Below are positions 1 through 6,967 of a DNA stretch of 64,000 nt, one piece after another. Each line of letters starts with the position of its first letter. The first letter of the stretch is position 1. Made by a program: the position numbers and the translations under genes. Source of the stretch: JBBQLG01 sp038327655. GTDB lineage: Bacteria > Bacteroidota > Bacteroidia > Cytophagales > Spirosomataceae. The stretch is from the NCBI GenBank assembly GCA_038327655.1, contig JBBQLG010000005.1, forward strand, positions 1 through 64,000. The letters are read 5' to 3'. The notes below the pieces were generated by a model. It saw only the letters and a list, made by a program, of their open reading frames with translations, searched no databases and was not told the origin of the DNA.

Positions 1-91
1 TCAGCATCTTGAGGACTTCGGCTTTAAAGTCTGCCGGTCCGCCGGTGCGGTCGTACTTTCGACGTGTTTTTGGGGTGTTCTGGGCCTTCAT
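1..91 (-). CDS. IS3-family transposase OrfA, 5' end only (runs off the window)
   Basis: Reading leftwards from an ATG at 89-91, the frame is open to the window edge and encodes 30 residues beginning MKAQNTPKTRRKYDR and continuing GGPADFKAEVLKML. A basic RRKYDR motif followed by FKAEVLKML is the usual opening of the helix-turn-helix OrfA protein of IS3/IS911-type insertion sequences, which binds the element ends and is fused by frameshifting to the OrfB catalytic part. Only the N-terminus is visible, so intactness cannot be judged. The terminal inverted repeat should lie just right of 91 but cannot be fixed from a single end. Confidence 0.6.
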   Translation of the reverse strand, partial: MKAQNTPKTRRKYDRTGGPADFKAEVLKML

Positions 92-174
92 AGTCTTGCG
101 AAGTTAAGCAAGTCTGTGTGCCGATAAACCCGACCATCTCACCCATTACCGCGCCCCTTGCAAAGAACAATACA

Positions 175-243
175 CTAACGGAGCATTGGCAAGCCCACAC
201 GTCTTACCAAGTGCCCTGAAAGAAATAAGCCGCTAACGGAGCA
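175..243. repeat. Two direct copies of CTAACGGAGCA (175-185 and 233-243)
   Basis: The 11-mer CTAACGGAGCA occurs at 175-185 and again at 233-243, 58 bases apart, the second ending seven bases before the start of the 53-residue gene. The second copy contains GGAG near a useful ribosome-binding distance. They could be a duplicated leader or the footprint of an insertion. I see no further copy nearby. Confidence 0.4.
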
Positions 244-249
244 AAGACC

Positions 250-411
250 ATGAACCAAGAACCCGAACCACTCTCAGAATTATGTCGACAACTGACCTTT
301 GCCCTCAACGGCATACCCATGACCGACGAAGAACGGGAACGCAATCAGGCGATTGCTGACAAGGTGCTGGCAGAAGTGTTCGGAGAGAAAGATAGCGAAC
401 CGGGGGAATGA
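250..411 (+). CDS. Small hypothetical protein, 53 aa
   Basis: ATG at 250, TGA at 409-411. The product is short, hydrophilic and acidic (MNQEPEPLSELCRQL at the start, DSEPGE at the end) and is predicted mostly helical, with no signal peptide or membrane segment. A GGAG at 238-241 lies nine bases upstream of the start, unusual for this genome, and a strong terminator at 435-474 follows closely, so the gene looks like a complete transcription unit. I do not recognise the family. It sits between an IS3-type transposase end and a HEPN gene, so it is probably accessory. Confidence 0.5.
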   Translation: MNQEPEPLSELCRQLTFALNGIPMTDEERERNQAIADKVLAEVFGEKDSEPGE

Positions 412-434
412 AGAAATGCTGCTTTACTATACGG

Positions 435-474
435 TATAAAAAAGCCCCGCCGTGAGGGGCGGGGCTTTTTTATA
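435..474. terminator. Bidirectional intrinsic terminator
   Basis: A perfect 17-bp inverted repeat (arms 435-451 and 458-474) has a GC core GCCCCGCC/GGCGGGGC flanked by six A on the left and six T on the right, with a six-base loop. It can end the 53-aa gene on the plus strand and the HEPN-linked gene on the minus strand. Confidence 0.9.
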
Positions 475-493
475 GTAAACATTTGCCGAAGCT

Positions 494-865
494 TTAGACC
501 CCCGCTTCTTCTAAAAGTTTTATATTAGAAGAAAGTGGTGCCTCGCAATACCCATAATACGACCCATCAAAGTTGCAACGGGCATGACGATCTAACTCGG
601 ATAGTGAGTCATAAACCCTCACCCTGTCAATTAGTGAACGTTGGTCATCGGAAAGCTTGTCAAACAAAAGATCAATTACACAATCTGTCTTATTAGTACA
701 GCTTCCATGCCCCAAGTTAGGGGCACTTACCCCTAGTATATACGATTCGCCAACCATTCCACCATAAGCAGCAACAAGGCAAATGGCGTCAACGTATAAA
801 ACACCCTCTTTTTGTTCTGTGCGAAATAATTCGGCCAAAACGTTTGATAGTGCGTCTCCACCCAT
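494..865 (-). CDS. Hypothetical protein downstream of and overlapping a HEPN gene, 123 aa
   Basis: ATG at 863-865, TAA at 494-496. The sequence starts MGGDALSNVLAELFRTEQKE, has a hydrophobic stretch around residues 22-36 and five cysteines, and does not match a family I know. The predicted start lies 133 bases inside the 3' end of the upstream HEPN frame. A shorter start at residue 37 (757) would cut the overlap to 25 bases, but the residues before it read like real protein. With the HEPN gene upstream on the same strand it forms a probable two-gene unit ended by the terminator at 435-474. A role as partner of the HEPN protein is only suggested by position. Base composition is AT-richer than the core genes. 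Confidence 0.55.
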   Translation of the reverse strand: MGGDALSNVLAELFRTEQKEGVLYVDAICLVAAYGGMVGESYILGVSAPNLGHGSCTNKTDCVIDLLFDKLSDDQRSLIDRVRVYDSLSELDRHARCNFDGSYYGYCEAPLSSNIKLLEEAGV

Positions 866-1278
866 TCCATTATGCGTTTAGCTGATTTTATAAATTCAAT
901 TACTATTTGCTTGTTTGACCCAATTGGTTGGTATCGACGTTGCTCATCCCATTCAGACACCTTGCTCCAATCCGTAAAAAACGACTTTTTGAGCAAGGCC
1001 GTCTTCAGGTTCGGATGAATACCCGCAAATACAAGCAAAGCGGGCAGTTCATGTATTTGCAAAGCCTTAGCAACAGTGGAACTCCAAGGGTTTAGGGTTC
1101 CCTTTGGTTGATAGAAAACCTCAACCCCAAGTCGCTTGCAGATTAAAGATTTAAGCGAAAATTCAACTGCATATCCAGCCAGATAGTAGGCCCCTTGTAA
1201 AAAGTCATTAGCGCAAAGCAGTTCGGCCTCAGCCAAACGATCCTTAGCCATTAATGCCAGTTCCTCTCCCTTAACCAA
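733..1278 (-). CDS. HEPN-domain protein, 181 aa, probable TTG start
   Basis: Residues 1-140 match the small all-helical HEPN family found in toxin-antitoxin and defence contexts: an N-terminal ELALMAKDRLAEAELL helix, the signature AYYLAGYAVEFSLKSLICK at about 30-48, a central W-S-x-V motif (DWSKVSEW) and a final helix ending IMEWVETH. TTG at 1276-1278 is chosen because it puts the first helix at the usual distance from the start; the next ATG is at residue 10. Proteins of this type normally stop near residue 140; here about 40 further residues, rich in aromatic and hydrophobic side chains, run through the downstream gene in another frame, which may reflect a lost stop or a frameshift. I do not see an unambiguous RX4-6H ribonuclease motif, so toxicity cannot be asserted. 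Confidence 0.7.
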   Translation of the reverse strand: MVKGEELALMAKDRLAEAELLCANDFLQGAYYLAGYAVEFSLKSLICKRLGVEVFYQPKGTLNPWSSTVAKALQIHELPALLVFAGIHPNLKTALLKKSFFTDWSKVSEWDEQRRYQPIGSNKQIVIEFIKSAKRIMEWVETHYQTFWPNYFAQNKKRVFYTLTPFALLLLMVEWLANRIY

Positions 1279-1368
1279 AGCATTTTCGCTGTCGCAATGT
1301 GATAAGGTGCAACAGCCGTACCAAATAACGTATAAAAACTAACACAAGTTTTATTTAGGCAAAGCGAT

Positions 1369-1440
1369 TTTTAGGATAATATCACCCCGTTTGCGCCCCA
1401 AACGTGCTTTTAGGATAATCTTAAATTGCATTATTTTAAG
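1369..1440. repeat. Direct repeat TTTTAGGATAAT around a small palindrome
   Basis: TTTTAGGATAAT occurs at 1369-1380 and 1408-1419. Between the copies lies the inverted repeat CGTTTG-CGCCC-CAAACG (1388-1404), and right after the second copy a weaker one, CTTAAA...TTTAAG (1420-1440). This arrangement resembles a protein-binding or processing region more than a terminator. Confidence 0.6.
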
Positions 1441-1466
1441 ATAGTGGATTTGGGGGATAGGGTCGC

Positions 1467-1496
1467 TGTTTCATTCTGTTTCTTTCTGTTTCCTTA
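1467..1496. repeat. Three tandem 10-bp repeats TGTTTCNTTM
   Basis: TGTTTCATTC, TGTTTCTTTC and TGTTTCCTTA follow each other without spacers at 1467-1476, 1477-1486 and 1487-1496. The period of ten bases places each copy on the same face of the helix. Confidence 0.6.
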
Positions 1497-1512
1497 CCAA
1501 ATCCTTAGCAGA

Positions 1513-1529
1513 TGTACAAATGTTGTACA
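1513..1529. promoter_or_regulatory. Perfect 17-bp palindrome TGTACAA-ATG-TTGTACA
   Basis: Arms of seven bases around a three-base centre, in AT-rich DNA, have the size and symmetry of an operator for a dimeric helix-turn-helix regulator. It lies in the gap between the HEPN gene and oxyR, about 240 bases upstream of the HEPN start. No regulator gene sits next to it inside the window. Confidence 0.4.
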
Positions 1530-1607
1530 AGATGACACAATGTGAGTGTCGCTTTAATGTGCCTTTTATGTTTCTTTTCTAAGAAAGATGGCTTGATGAT
1601 ACAGAAA

Positions 1608-1636
1608 GATAATCAACGATAATCAATGATAATCAT
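1608..1636. repeat. Three tandem 10-bp repeats GATAATCAAY
   Basis: GATAATCAAC (1608-1617), GATAATCAAT (1618-1627) and GATAATCAT (1628-1636) are in tandem, the second array with a ten-base period in this gap. Such phased AT-rich direct repeats are known at replication origins and at regulatory sites; which applies here cannot be told. Confidence 0.6.
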
Positions 1637-1898
1637 AGCCAACGGTAGATTAAAAAAAGACAGGCATGGACAGATTCACCCCTCACTAACCTCTCTCGCC
1701 GGATGCACCCGCCCCCTCACTCACCGTAGTCAAGCCGCACAAGCCCATTTAAGAGCAACCTTGCCCCGGCATTATTACCCTGCCAATCACTGCCGGTCTG
1801 GTAAGCCTACGGAACGCGATGGCAACCGTTGGTGAGGATCACCCAACATACTATTGTACGTAAACTTACTAAACCATTTGTGTCTGATTATCAGGCCC

Positions 1899-1969
1899 TT
1901 CAGGTTAAGTATCAGCATTTGGGACAAGTATGGTGCAAGTCTCATGTGCAAGAAACATGCTAACCTGAA
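1899..1969. other. Long-range inverted repeat, possible structured RNA
   Basis: TTCAGGTTA (1899-1907) is repeated inverted as TAACCTGAA (1961-1969), with GCAT...ATGC just inside. The region is not coding. It could be part of a structured transcript, but there is no clear promoter or terminator. Confidence 0.25.
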
Positions 1970-2051
1970 TAGTTCCTACTGGTTGAGTCGGTGAATTGAT
2001 TAAACGGTTAATGCGGTTGCGACACGGGGATGGTTTCGTCGGGCGGGTTAG

Positions 2052-3053
2052 CTACTCTAATGTTGGTACGGCTACGACCTGCCCCCTATTGGTGAGCAGT
2101 TCGGCGGGGAGATGGGCCAGGATTTCGGCCTTTAGTGCGTCGATTAGCTTCTTTTTCAGGAAGCTTCGGTGAATGACCAGACTTACTTCGCGCACGGGTT
2201 GCGGAGCCTCGAACGGCCGGATGCGCGTCTGCCGCACCTCGTCCAGGTCGAGGGTGGCGAGGTAGGGCAACAGCGTAAAGCCATCCTGCTTGTCGATGAG
2301 TTTAATCAGCGTTTCGAGCGAGCCAGTTTCGTAGCGCAGCATCGCATGACGCAGCGGTTGCCGGGGGTTCGCCTGCCGCACTGCATCGCCGTTTTTGAGC
2401 CGCTGCGCCCCGTTGCCGCGCTCACTACCGCACAAATTGGCCACCTGCCGCCGGAAACAATGGCCCTCGGTGAGCAGCCAAAGCCCGTCCGTTTCCAAAT
2501 CACCGGTCGAGATGATGGCCTTGTTGAACAGTACGTGCGAATCGGCGGCATACACCATAAACGGCTCGTAAAACAGCGGCACCTCGGTCAGCCCGGCTTC
2601 CTGAAGGGGCGTCACCACGATACCCACGTCGATCAGCCCTTTTTTCAGCAGGTCCAAAATCTGTTCCGTCGTCAGTTCCTGAATCTGCACCGTCATGGCC
2701 GGGTACTTATCCATGAACGGGCCGATGAAATAGGGCAGCAGGTACGGAGCCAGCGTGGGAATGATGCCGATCCGCAATTCGCCACTGACATCGTCGCGCG
2801 ATTCTTTCACCAGTTCGGGAATGCGCCGGGCGGCCTGCAACACCTCCCGCGCCTGCACCAGAATCGCCTGCCCGATTTCGGTCGGCACAACGGGCTGTTT
2901 CGAGCGGTCAAAAATGAGTACGCCCAGATCATCCTCCAATTTCTGAATCTGCATACTGAGCGTCGGCTGGGTGACGTGGCAGGTTTCGGCGGCCGTGGCA
3001 AAATGCCGGTAGGTGTCGACGGCAACAATGTAATCGAGTTGCGAAAGGGTCAT
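2052..3053 (-). CDS. oxyR: Hydrogen peroxide-inducible LysR-type activator OxyR, 333 aa
   Basis: An N-terminal LysR winged helix (TLSQLDYIVAV, then TQPTLSMQIQKLEDDLG) is followed by a substrate-fold regulatory domain. With the start at 3053 (MTLSQLDYIV) the motif EGHCFRRQVANLC puts cysteines at residues 199 and 208, the same positions as the redox cysteines of E. coli OxyR; that spacing of nine supports both the identification and the start, against an ATG ten codons upstream. In the known family, peroxide forms the disulfide and activates catalase and peroxidase genes. No peroxide-defence gene is adjacent. The gene diverges from a secreted-protein gene with only 43 bases between starts, so both promoters must overlap the other gene's leader. 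Confidence 0.9.
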   Translation of the reverse strand: MTLSQLDYIVAVDTYRHFATAAETCHVTQPTLSMQIQKLEDDLGVLIFDRSKQPVVPTEIGQAILVQAREVLQAARRIPELVKESRDDVSGELRIGIIPTLAPYLLPYFIGPFMDKYPAMTVQIQELTTEQILDLLKKGLIDVGIVVTPLQEAGLTEVPLFYEPFMVYAADSHVLFNKAIISTGDLETDGLWLLTEGHCFRRQVANLCGSERGNGAQRLKNGDAVRQANPRQPLRHAMLRYETGSLETLIKLIDKQDGFTLLPYLATLDLDEVRQTRIRPFEAPQPVREVSLVIHRSFLKKKLIDALKAEILAHLPAELLTNRGQVVAVPTLE

Positions 3054-3096
3054 TCGTAAATTTACGTCATCTTTGTTATTCACAATTCACCCGACC

Positions 3097-3879
3097 ATGA
3101 AACGACTCTTACTTTGTGCAGTAGCCCTGATACTGCTCACAACCGCAGCCTTTGCCCAGACGTCCAAAAATCCGGCGGCACGCGATTTCGACGCGGCCGG
3201 TTCCGATGCCCGCGCCGTCGGGATTGCCGATGAGGTGATGAATGCGATGGGTGGCCGCAAAGCCTGGGATAAAACGGATATTATCGCCTGGAATTTTCTG
3301 GGTATCCGTAAGCTGGTCTGGAACAAGCGCAAAGGCGACGTGCGGGTCGATAATCTGCGCAACGATCAGACCGTGCTGTTGAATATCAACACCGAAAAGG
3401 GCCGCGTTTTCCGCAACGGGAAGGAAGAAACCAACCCCGATTCGGTCGCTGCATTCGTGAAACAGGGCAAGGCCAACTGGATCAACGACTCGTATTGGCT
3501 GCTGATGCCGTTTAAACTCAAGGATTCGGGCGTGACGCTGAAATTCATCGGCGAGGAAAACATGGAGAACGGCAAACCCGCCGACGTGCTGCAAATGACA
3601 TTCAAGGGTGTGGGGGTGACACCGGATAACAAGTACAAAATCTGGATCGATAAAACGTCACGGCTGGTATCGCAGTGGTCGTATTACCCGAAGTTTTCGG
3701 ACGAGAAGCCCGGTTTCACGCTGCCCTGGACCGACTACAAAAAACACGGCCAGATCATTATCGCCGGCGAACGGGGTCCGCGTCATCTAACCGACATTAT
3801 GGTGTTCAGCAGCCTGCCGGGCGATGTGTTCTCCGATTTCAAACGGCCCGACATGAATGCGTATCCGGTCGAAAAATAG
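3097..3879 (+). CDS. Secreted protein of unknown function (DUF6503-like), 260 aa
   Basis: ATG at 3097 is preferred because it begins a clean signal peptide (MKRLLLCAVALILLTTAAFAQ, cleavage after AFA); an ATG eight codons upstream would bury it. The mature part contains DEVMNAMGGRKAWDKTDIIAWNF and later segments on substrate modification and thickness of a beta-rich fold (KIWIDKTSRLVSQWSYY), which resemble Bacteroidota proteins related to the LolA/LppX fold, for instance DUF6503. That assignment is from memory and moderate. It is divergent from oxyR and 69 bases upstream of ferrochelatase on the same strand, so it may share a transcript with hemH. Confidence 0.7.
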   Translation: MKRLLLCAVALILLTTAAFAQTSKNPAARDFDAAGSDARAVGIADEVMNAMGGRKAWDKTDIIAWNFLGIRKLVWNKRKGDVRVDNLRNDQTVLLNINTEKGRVFRNGKEETNPDSVAAFVKQGKANWINDSYWLLMPFKLKDSGVTLKFIGEENMENGKPADVLQMTFKGVGVTPDNKYKIWIDKTSRLVSQWSYYPKFSDEKPGFTLPWTDYKKHGQIIIAGERGPRHLTDIMVFSSLPGDVFSDFKRPDMNAYPVEK

Positions 3880-3948
3880 GCAGTCGGCCGGGTCGAAAAC
3901 CCGTGTCGTGTTTTGCAACAAACTTCTTCACCTCTCTGTTTTCTCTGC

Positions 3949-5022
3949 ATGGAAACACCTGTTTTGCAACCCATCAGCGGCTCACCGTACACCGCAGCCA
4001 AGTCAGTCGGTAAAACCGGCGTATTGATCGTAAATCTCGGCACGCCCGACAGCCCGTCGGTACCGGACGTGCGCAAATACCTCCGCGAATTTCTGATGGA
4101 TGGCCGCGTCATCGACGTGCCCTACCTGTTGCGTTTCGTGCTCGTAAATGGCGTTATCGCGCCGTTCCGTGCCCCCAAATCAGCGAAGATCTACAAAGAG
4201 TTGTGGGATGAACAAGGCTCTCCGCTCAAATACTACGGCGTTATCGTGGAGCGGGAGCTACAGAAAAGCCTCGGCGACGAGTACGTGGTGAAACTCGCTA
4301 TGCGCTACCAAAGCCCCAGCATCGACGCGGGCATGGCCGAGTTTCAGCGCATGGGCCTGACCGATATTGTGGTCGTGCCGTTCTTTCCGCAGTACGCATC
4401 GGCCTCGACCGGTTCGGTGTACGAAAAAGTGATGGACATCCTGAAAACGTGGCAGGTGATGCCGCAGCTTCGGTTCGTCAACCGGTTCAATAACCACCCG
4501 AAGTTCATTCAGGGCTTTGTGCAGCGGGCGCGTAAATACATGGACAACACCGAGTACGACCATTACCTGTTCAGCTACCACGGTCTGCCCGAACGCCACA
4601 TGCGCAAAGGCGACGTAACCAAACAGGTTTGTAAACTCGGCGATTGCTGTGCGTCGCTCCACGCCATGAACCAGCATTGCTACCGGGCGCAGTGTTTCGA
4701 GACGACCCGCAGTTTAGTGCGCGAACTGGGCATTCCCGAAGGCAAATACACCACGTCGTTTCAGTCGCGGCTGGGCAATGATCCGTGGATCAAACCGTAC
4801 ACCGACGACACCATCAAAGAATTCGACAAAAAGGGTATCAAAAGCGTTTTGGCCTTCTCTCCCGCGTTCGTGGCCGACTGCTTAGAGACGACCATCGAAG
4901 TAGGCGACGAATACAAAGAGCTGTTCGAGGAGCACGGTGGCGAACACTGGCAGCTGGTCGAAAGCCTCAACGACAGCCCGATCTGGATCGAAACACTGGT
5001 CGATTTGGTGAAAACGGCTTAG
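3949..5022 (+). CDS. hemH: Ferrochelatase
   Basis: Inserts ferrous iron into protoporphyrin IX, the last step of protoheme synthesis. The N-terminal KTGVLIVNLGTPDSP, the metal-site histidine in SYHGLPERH, the FQSRLGNDPWIKPYTD segment and the C-terminal PAFVADCLETTIEV with its conserved glutamate are all present. Between them is a cysteine-rich insert (CKLGDCCASLHAMNQHCYRAQC). The start at 3949 gives 357 residues and an ordinary N-terminus; an in-frame ATG at 3913 would add a 12-residue extension and cannot be excluded. Only 19 bases separate it from the Uma2-family gene downstream. Confidence 0.95.
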   Translation: METPVLQPISGSPYTAAKSVGKTGVLIVNLGTPDSPSVPDVRKYLREFLMDGRVIDVPYLLRFVLVNGVIAPFRAPKSAKIYKELWDEQGSPLKYYGVIVERELQKSLGDEYVVKLAMRYQSPSIDAGMAEFQRMGLTDIVVVPFFPQYASASTGSVYEKVMDILKTWQVMPQLRFVNRFNNHPKFIQGFVQRARKYMDNTEYDHYLFSYHGLPERHMRKGDVTKQVCKLGDCCASLHAMNQHCYRAQCFETTRSLVRELGIPEGKYTTSFQSRLGNDPWIKPYTDDTIKEFDKKGIKSVLAFSPAFVADCLETTIEVGDEYKELFEEHGGEHWQLVESLNDSPIWIETLVDLVKTA

Positions 5023-5041
5023 AAAATACACGCCGATCAGC

Positions 5042-5629
5042 ATGGAACAGGCAACTGCACATCCGCACTATACCCTTGATGAATACCTCGCGATCGAAGG
5101 CCTATCCGTCGAAAAACATGAATATCATGACGGGTCAATCGTGGCAATGGCGGGCGGTACGATTCAACACAGTCTCTTGGCCAGCAATGCCGGGGCGGAA
5201 CTAAGACGGTCGCTGCGGGGAGCCTCGTGCCGGGTGTTCAACGCCGATTTGCAGGTTGCCCTGTCACGGACCCGCTACGTGTACCCCGACGCTACGGTTG
5301 TCTGTGGAGCGGCTACTACGTTTCCTGAACACCCTCAGGCCGTCAGCAATCCGGTATTAATCGTTGAGGTCCTCTCAGACTCGACTGAAAAATACGACCG
5401 GGGCGAGAAGTTTCGCCTGTATCGCCAAATCCCTGCGTTTCAGGAGTATGTGCTTATCACACAGCACATACCCAGTGTTGAGGTGTACTTCAGGCTTGAA
5501 GACAGCGTTTGGCGGATGAGTACGTACGAGGGTCTCGACCGAACCATTCGGTTAGACAGCATCGACGTTAGCTTATCCATGCGTGAGCTCTACCTCGACG
5601 CTGACCTTGATGGGAAAGACACGATTTAG
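5042..5629 (+). CDS. Uma2-family (DUF820) PD-(D/E)XK-fold protein, 195 aa
   Basis: The sequence follows the Uma2/DUF820 pattern throughout: YTLDEYLAIE near the start, EYHDGSIVAMAGGTIQHSLLASN, then YPDATVVCG (Asp83) and PVLIVEVLSDST (Glu109) with the downstream basic motif DRGEKFRLYRQIPAFQEYVLI. These residues form the restriction-endonuclease-like core. The family is greatly expanded in cyanobacteria and present in Cytophagales; its biological role is not established, though annotation pipelines call it a Uma2 endonuclease. It starts 19 bases after hemH and ends before a strong hairpin terminator, so it probably shares the hemH transcript without a known functional link. Confidence 0.85.
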   Translation: MEQATAHPHYTLDEYLAIEGLSVEKHEYHDGSIVAMAGGTIQHSLLASNAGAELRRSLRGASCRVFNADLQVALSRTRYVYPDATVVCGAATTFPEHPQAVSNPVLIVEVLSDSTEKYDRGEKFRLYRQIPAFQEYVLITQHIPSVEVYFRLEDSVWRMSTYEGLDRTIRLDSIDVSLSMRELYLDADLDGKDTI

Positions 5630-5641
5630 TCCGGTTCATAT

Positions 5642-5686
5642 CCAAAAGCGAACGGCCCTCCAGATAAGAGGGCCGTTCGCTTTTGG
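5642..5686. terminator. Intrinsic terminator between convergent genes
   Basis: A perfect 19-bp inverted repeat (arms 5642-5660 and 5668-5686) with a GC-rich core next to the loop and AAAA/TTTT at its outer end, placed between the Uma2 gene and the convergent gene at 5699. Confidence 0.85.
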
Positions 5687-5698
5687 TATTCTATGTTA

Positions 5699-6763
5699 TT
5701 AGGCAGCCATGCGCCACTCCGGTTGTGAAGGTTGTGGCTGCATCACCGGCTCGATAATCGTCTGTAAACGTTCGCGCACGAAACCCTCCTGCAAATAAGA
5801 CGGTAACCTGGCGATGAGTTGCCGGTAGCCCTCGACGCCCAGGGCTTTGGCAATGTACAGTTCGTGGACGGCGTTGACGTGCGACACGATGTTCACTAAA
5901 CTCTGGTGGAATAACTTCACGTCGATCTCCGAATCGACGAACCGTTCGATCTCGCGGTTGGTGGAGGAGATGCGCAGGCGGCTCAGCATGTCAAAGAACG
6001 TGGTATAGCCAATCTGACGGGCCAGTTGCTTATACTGCTCCATGCCAAACTTCTGCAGCACCTCGCCGGTTTTAGCCGAGCGCAACGCCGTTTTCGGGTT
6101 GTTCTGAATGGCATTTCGCAGGGCTTTGATGCGCCGGTCGCGGGTTGTTTTCAGAAACTGCGCCAGTTCACCCTGTGCCTCGATTTCGCGCGAGGGCAAC
6201 ACCAGATCAGGCTTAAATTTCGCCATCGGCAACCGCTGCAACCGGTAGTTGTTGAGCGGACCCGATGCGTAATAACCTACCGACGCGGGATAATAGCCCC
6301 GCACCACCGCGTTGCCAATCCGCTTGCGAATCAGTTCTTCGTTGCTGACACTGATACCCTGTACGGCCAGAAAAGCACGGGCACTGAACAGCACACTGTA
6401 GTACGCCTGCGGGAAGGTCCAGTGAAGGGAGCTTTGCAGGTACTGATCGTCGTTGACCACCGGCGTAATGCGAAGCGCGTATTCGGCACTCCAGCTATTG
6501 AGCATTAGCTTTTCGAGACCCTTGCGCTGCTCCGCTTCGGCGGACCGATCAGTGATAGTGGGCGTGAAGGCTTCATAGACCGGAAAACGGGTCAAATCCG
6601 TCAGGTCCTGCTGCCGCTGGATGTAGAAGTCCATGGCAAAAAAGTGATTCAGAAACACCTGCGCCGGAATGGACTTACGCCACGTTTCGTCGGCGGGCTG
6701 ACCGGCCAAAAACGGCCCTTGTGGTGCTTCGTTATTGATCGATGTACGGGTTATTTCTTTCAT
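5699..6763 (-). CDS. Hypothetical protein, 354 aa
   Basis: Soluble, probably mainly helical protein with no signal peptide or transmembrane segment. The stretch SLHWTFPQAYYSVLFSARAFLAVQGI at about 111-136 resembles the hydrophobic helix of HEPN-like proteins, where an aromatic pair precedes small residues, but the rest of the sequence, including FFAMDFYIQRQQDLTDLTRFPVY near residue 41 and the C-terminal ELYIAKALGVEGYRQL, is not a family I can name. The start codon at 6763 is followed at once by a plausible N-terminus. It is convergent with the Uma2 gene, and the divergent OmpA-domain gene begins about 200 bases upstream. Confidence 0.6.
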   Translation of the reverse strand: MKEITRTSINNEAPQGPFLAGQPADETWRKSIPAQVFLNHFFAMDFYIQRQQDLTDLTRFPVYEAFTPTITDRSAEAEQRKGLEKLMLNSWSAEYALRITPVVNDDQYLQSSLHWTFPQAYYSVLFSARAFLAVQGISVSNEELIRKRIGNAVVRGYYPASVGYYASGPLNNYRLQRLPMAKFKPDLVLPSREIEAQGELAQFLKTTRDRRIKALRNAIQNNPKTALRSAKTGEVLQKFGMEQYKQLARQIGYTTFFDMLSRLRISSTNREIERFVDSEIDVKLFHQSLVNIVSHVNAVHELYIAKALGVEGYRQLIARLPSYLQEGFVRERLQTIIEPVMQPQPSQPEWRMAA

Positions 6764-6967
6764 ACCAGATAAACGAAAAACGGACTTTCACGGTTCATTT
6801 TTAGACATTATTTACCAGGGTTTTAGTATCTGTAAATCAATTAGTTATAAACTATTTTTCGGCCTTTTTCAGCCTATACGCAATCGCTCTCGAAACGGCC
6901 CGCCGGGTGCGTATCTTTGTCCCGTTTCCGGTACGATTTAGGGGCTATTTTACGTTTGATACAGACT

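Larger units (their letters stand above)
1279..2051. other. Long non-coding stretch, AT-rich and repeat-dense in its first half
   Basis: No convincing gene lies here; the only open frame, at 1626-1835 on the plus strand, has no recognisable features. From 1369 to 1636 there are several short direct and inverted repeats, listed separately. The second half (1640-2050) has ordinary composition, with one long-range inverted repeat at 1899-1969. Confidence 0.6.

Noticed and set aside
1369..1636. CRISPR array or retron msr-msd at the repeat block
   Set aside because: The repeats are 10-12 bases long, without spacers of regular length, and no cas or reverse-transcriptase gene is near.
1626..1835. 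69-codon frame in the long gap before oxyR
   Set aside because: Arg/His/Pro-rich with no family resemblance, no terminator and no conserved start; it reads like random sequence.
2169..3059. Long plus-strand open frame of 296 codons opposite oxyR
   Set aside because: It is the antisense shadow of a convincing LysR gene with intact redox cysteines; the product has no domain and shadow-like composition.
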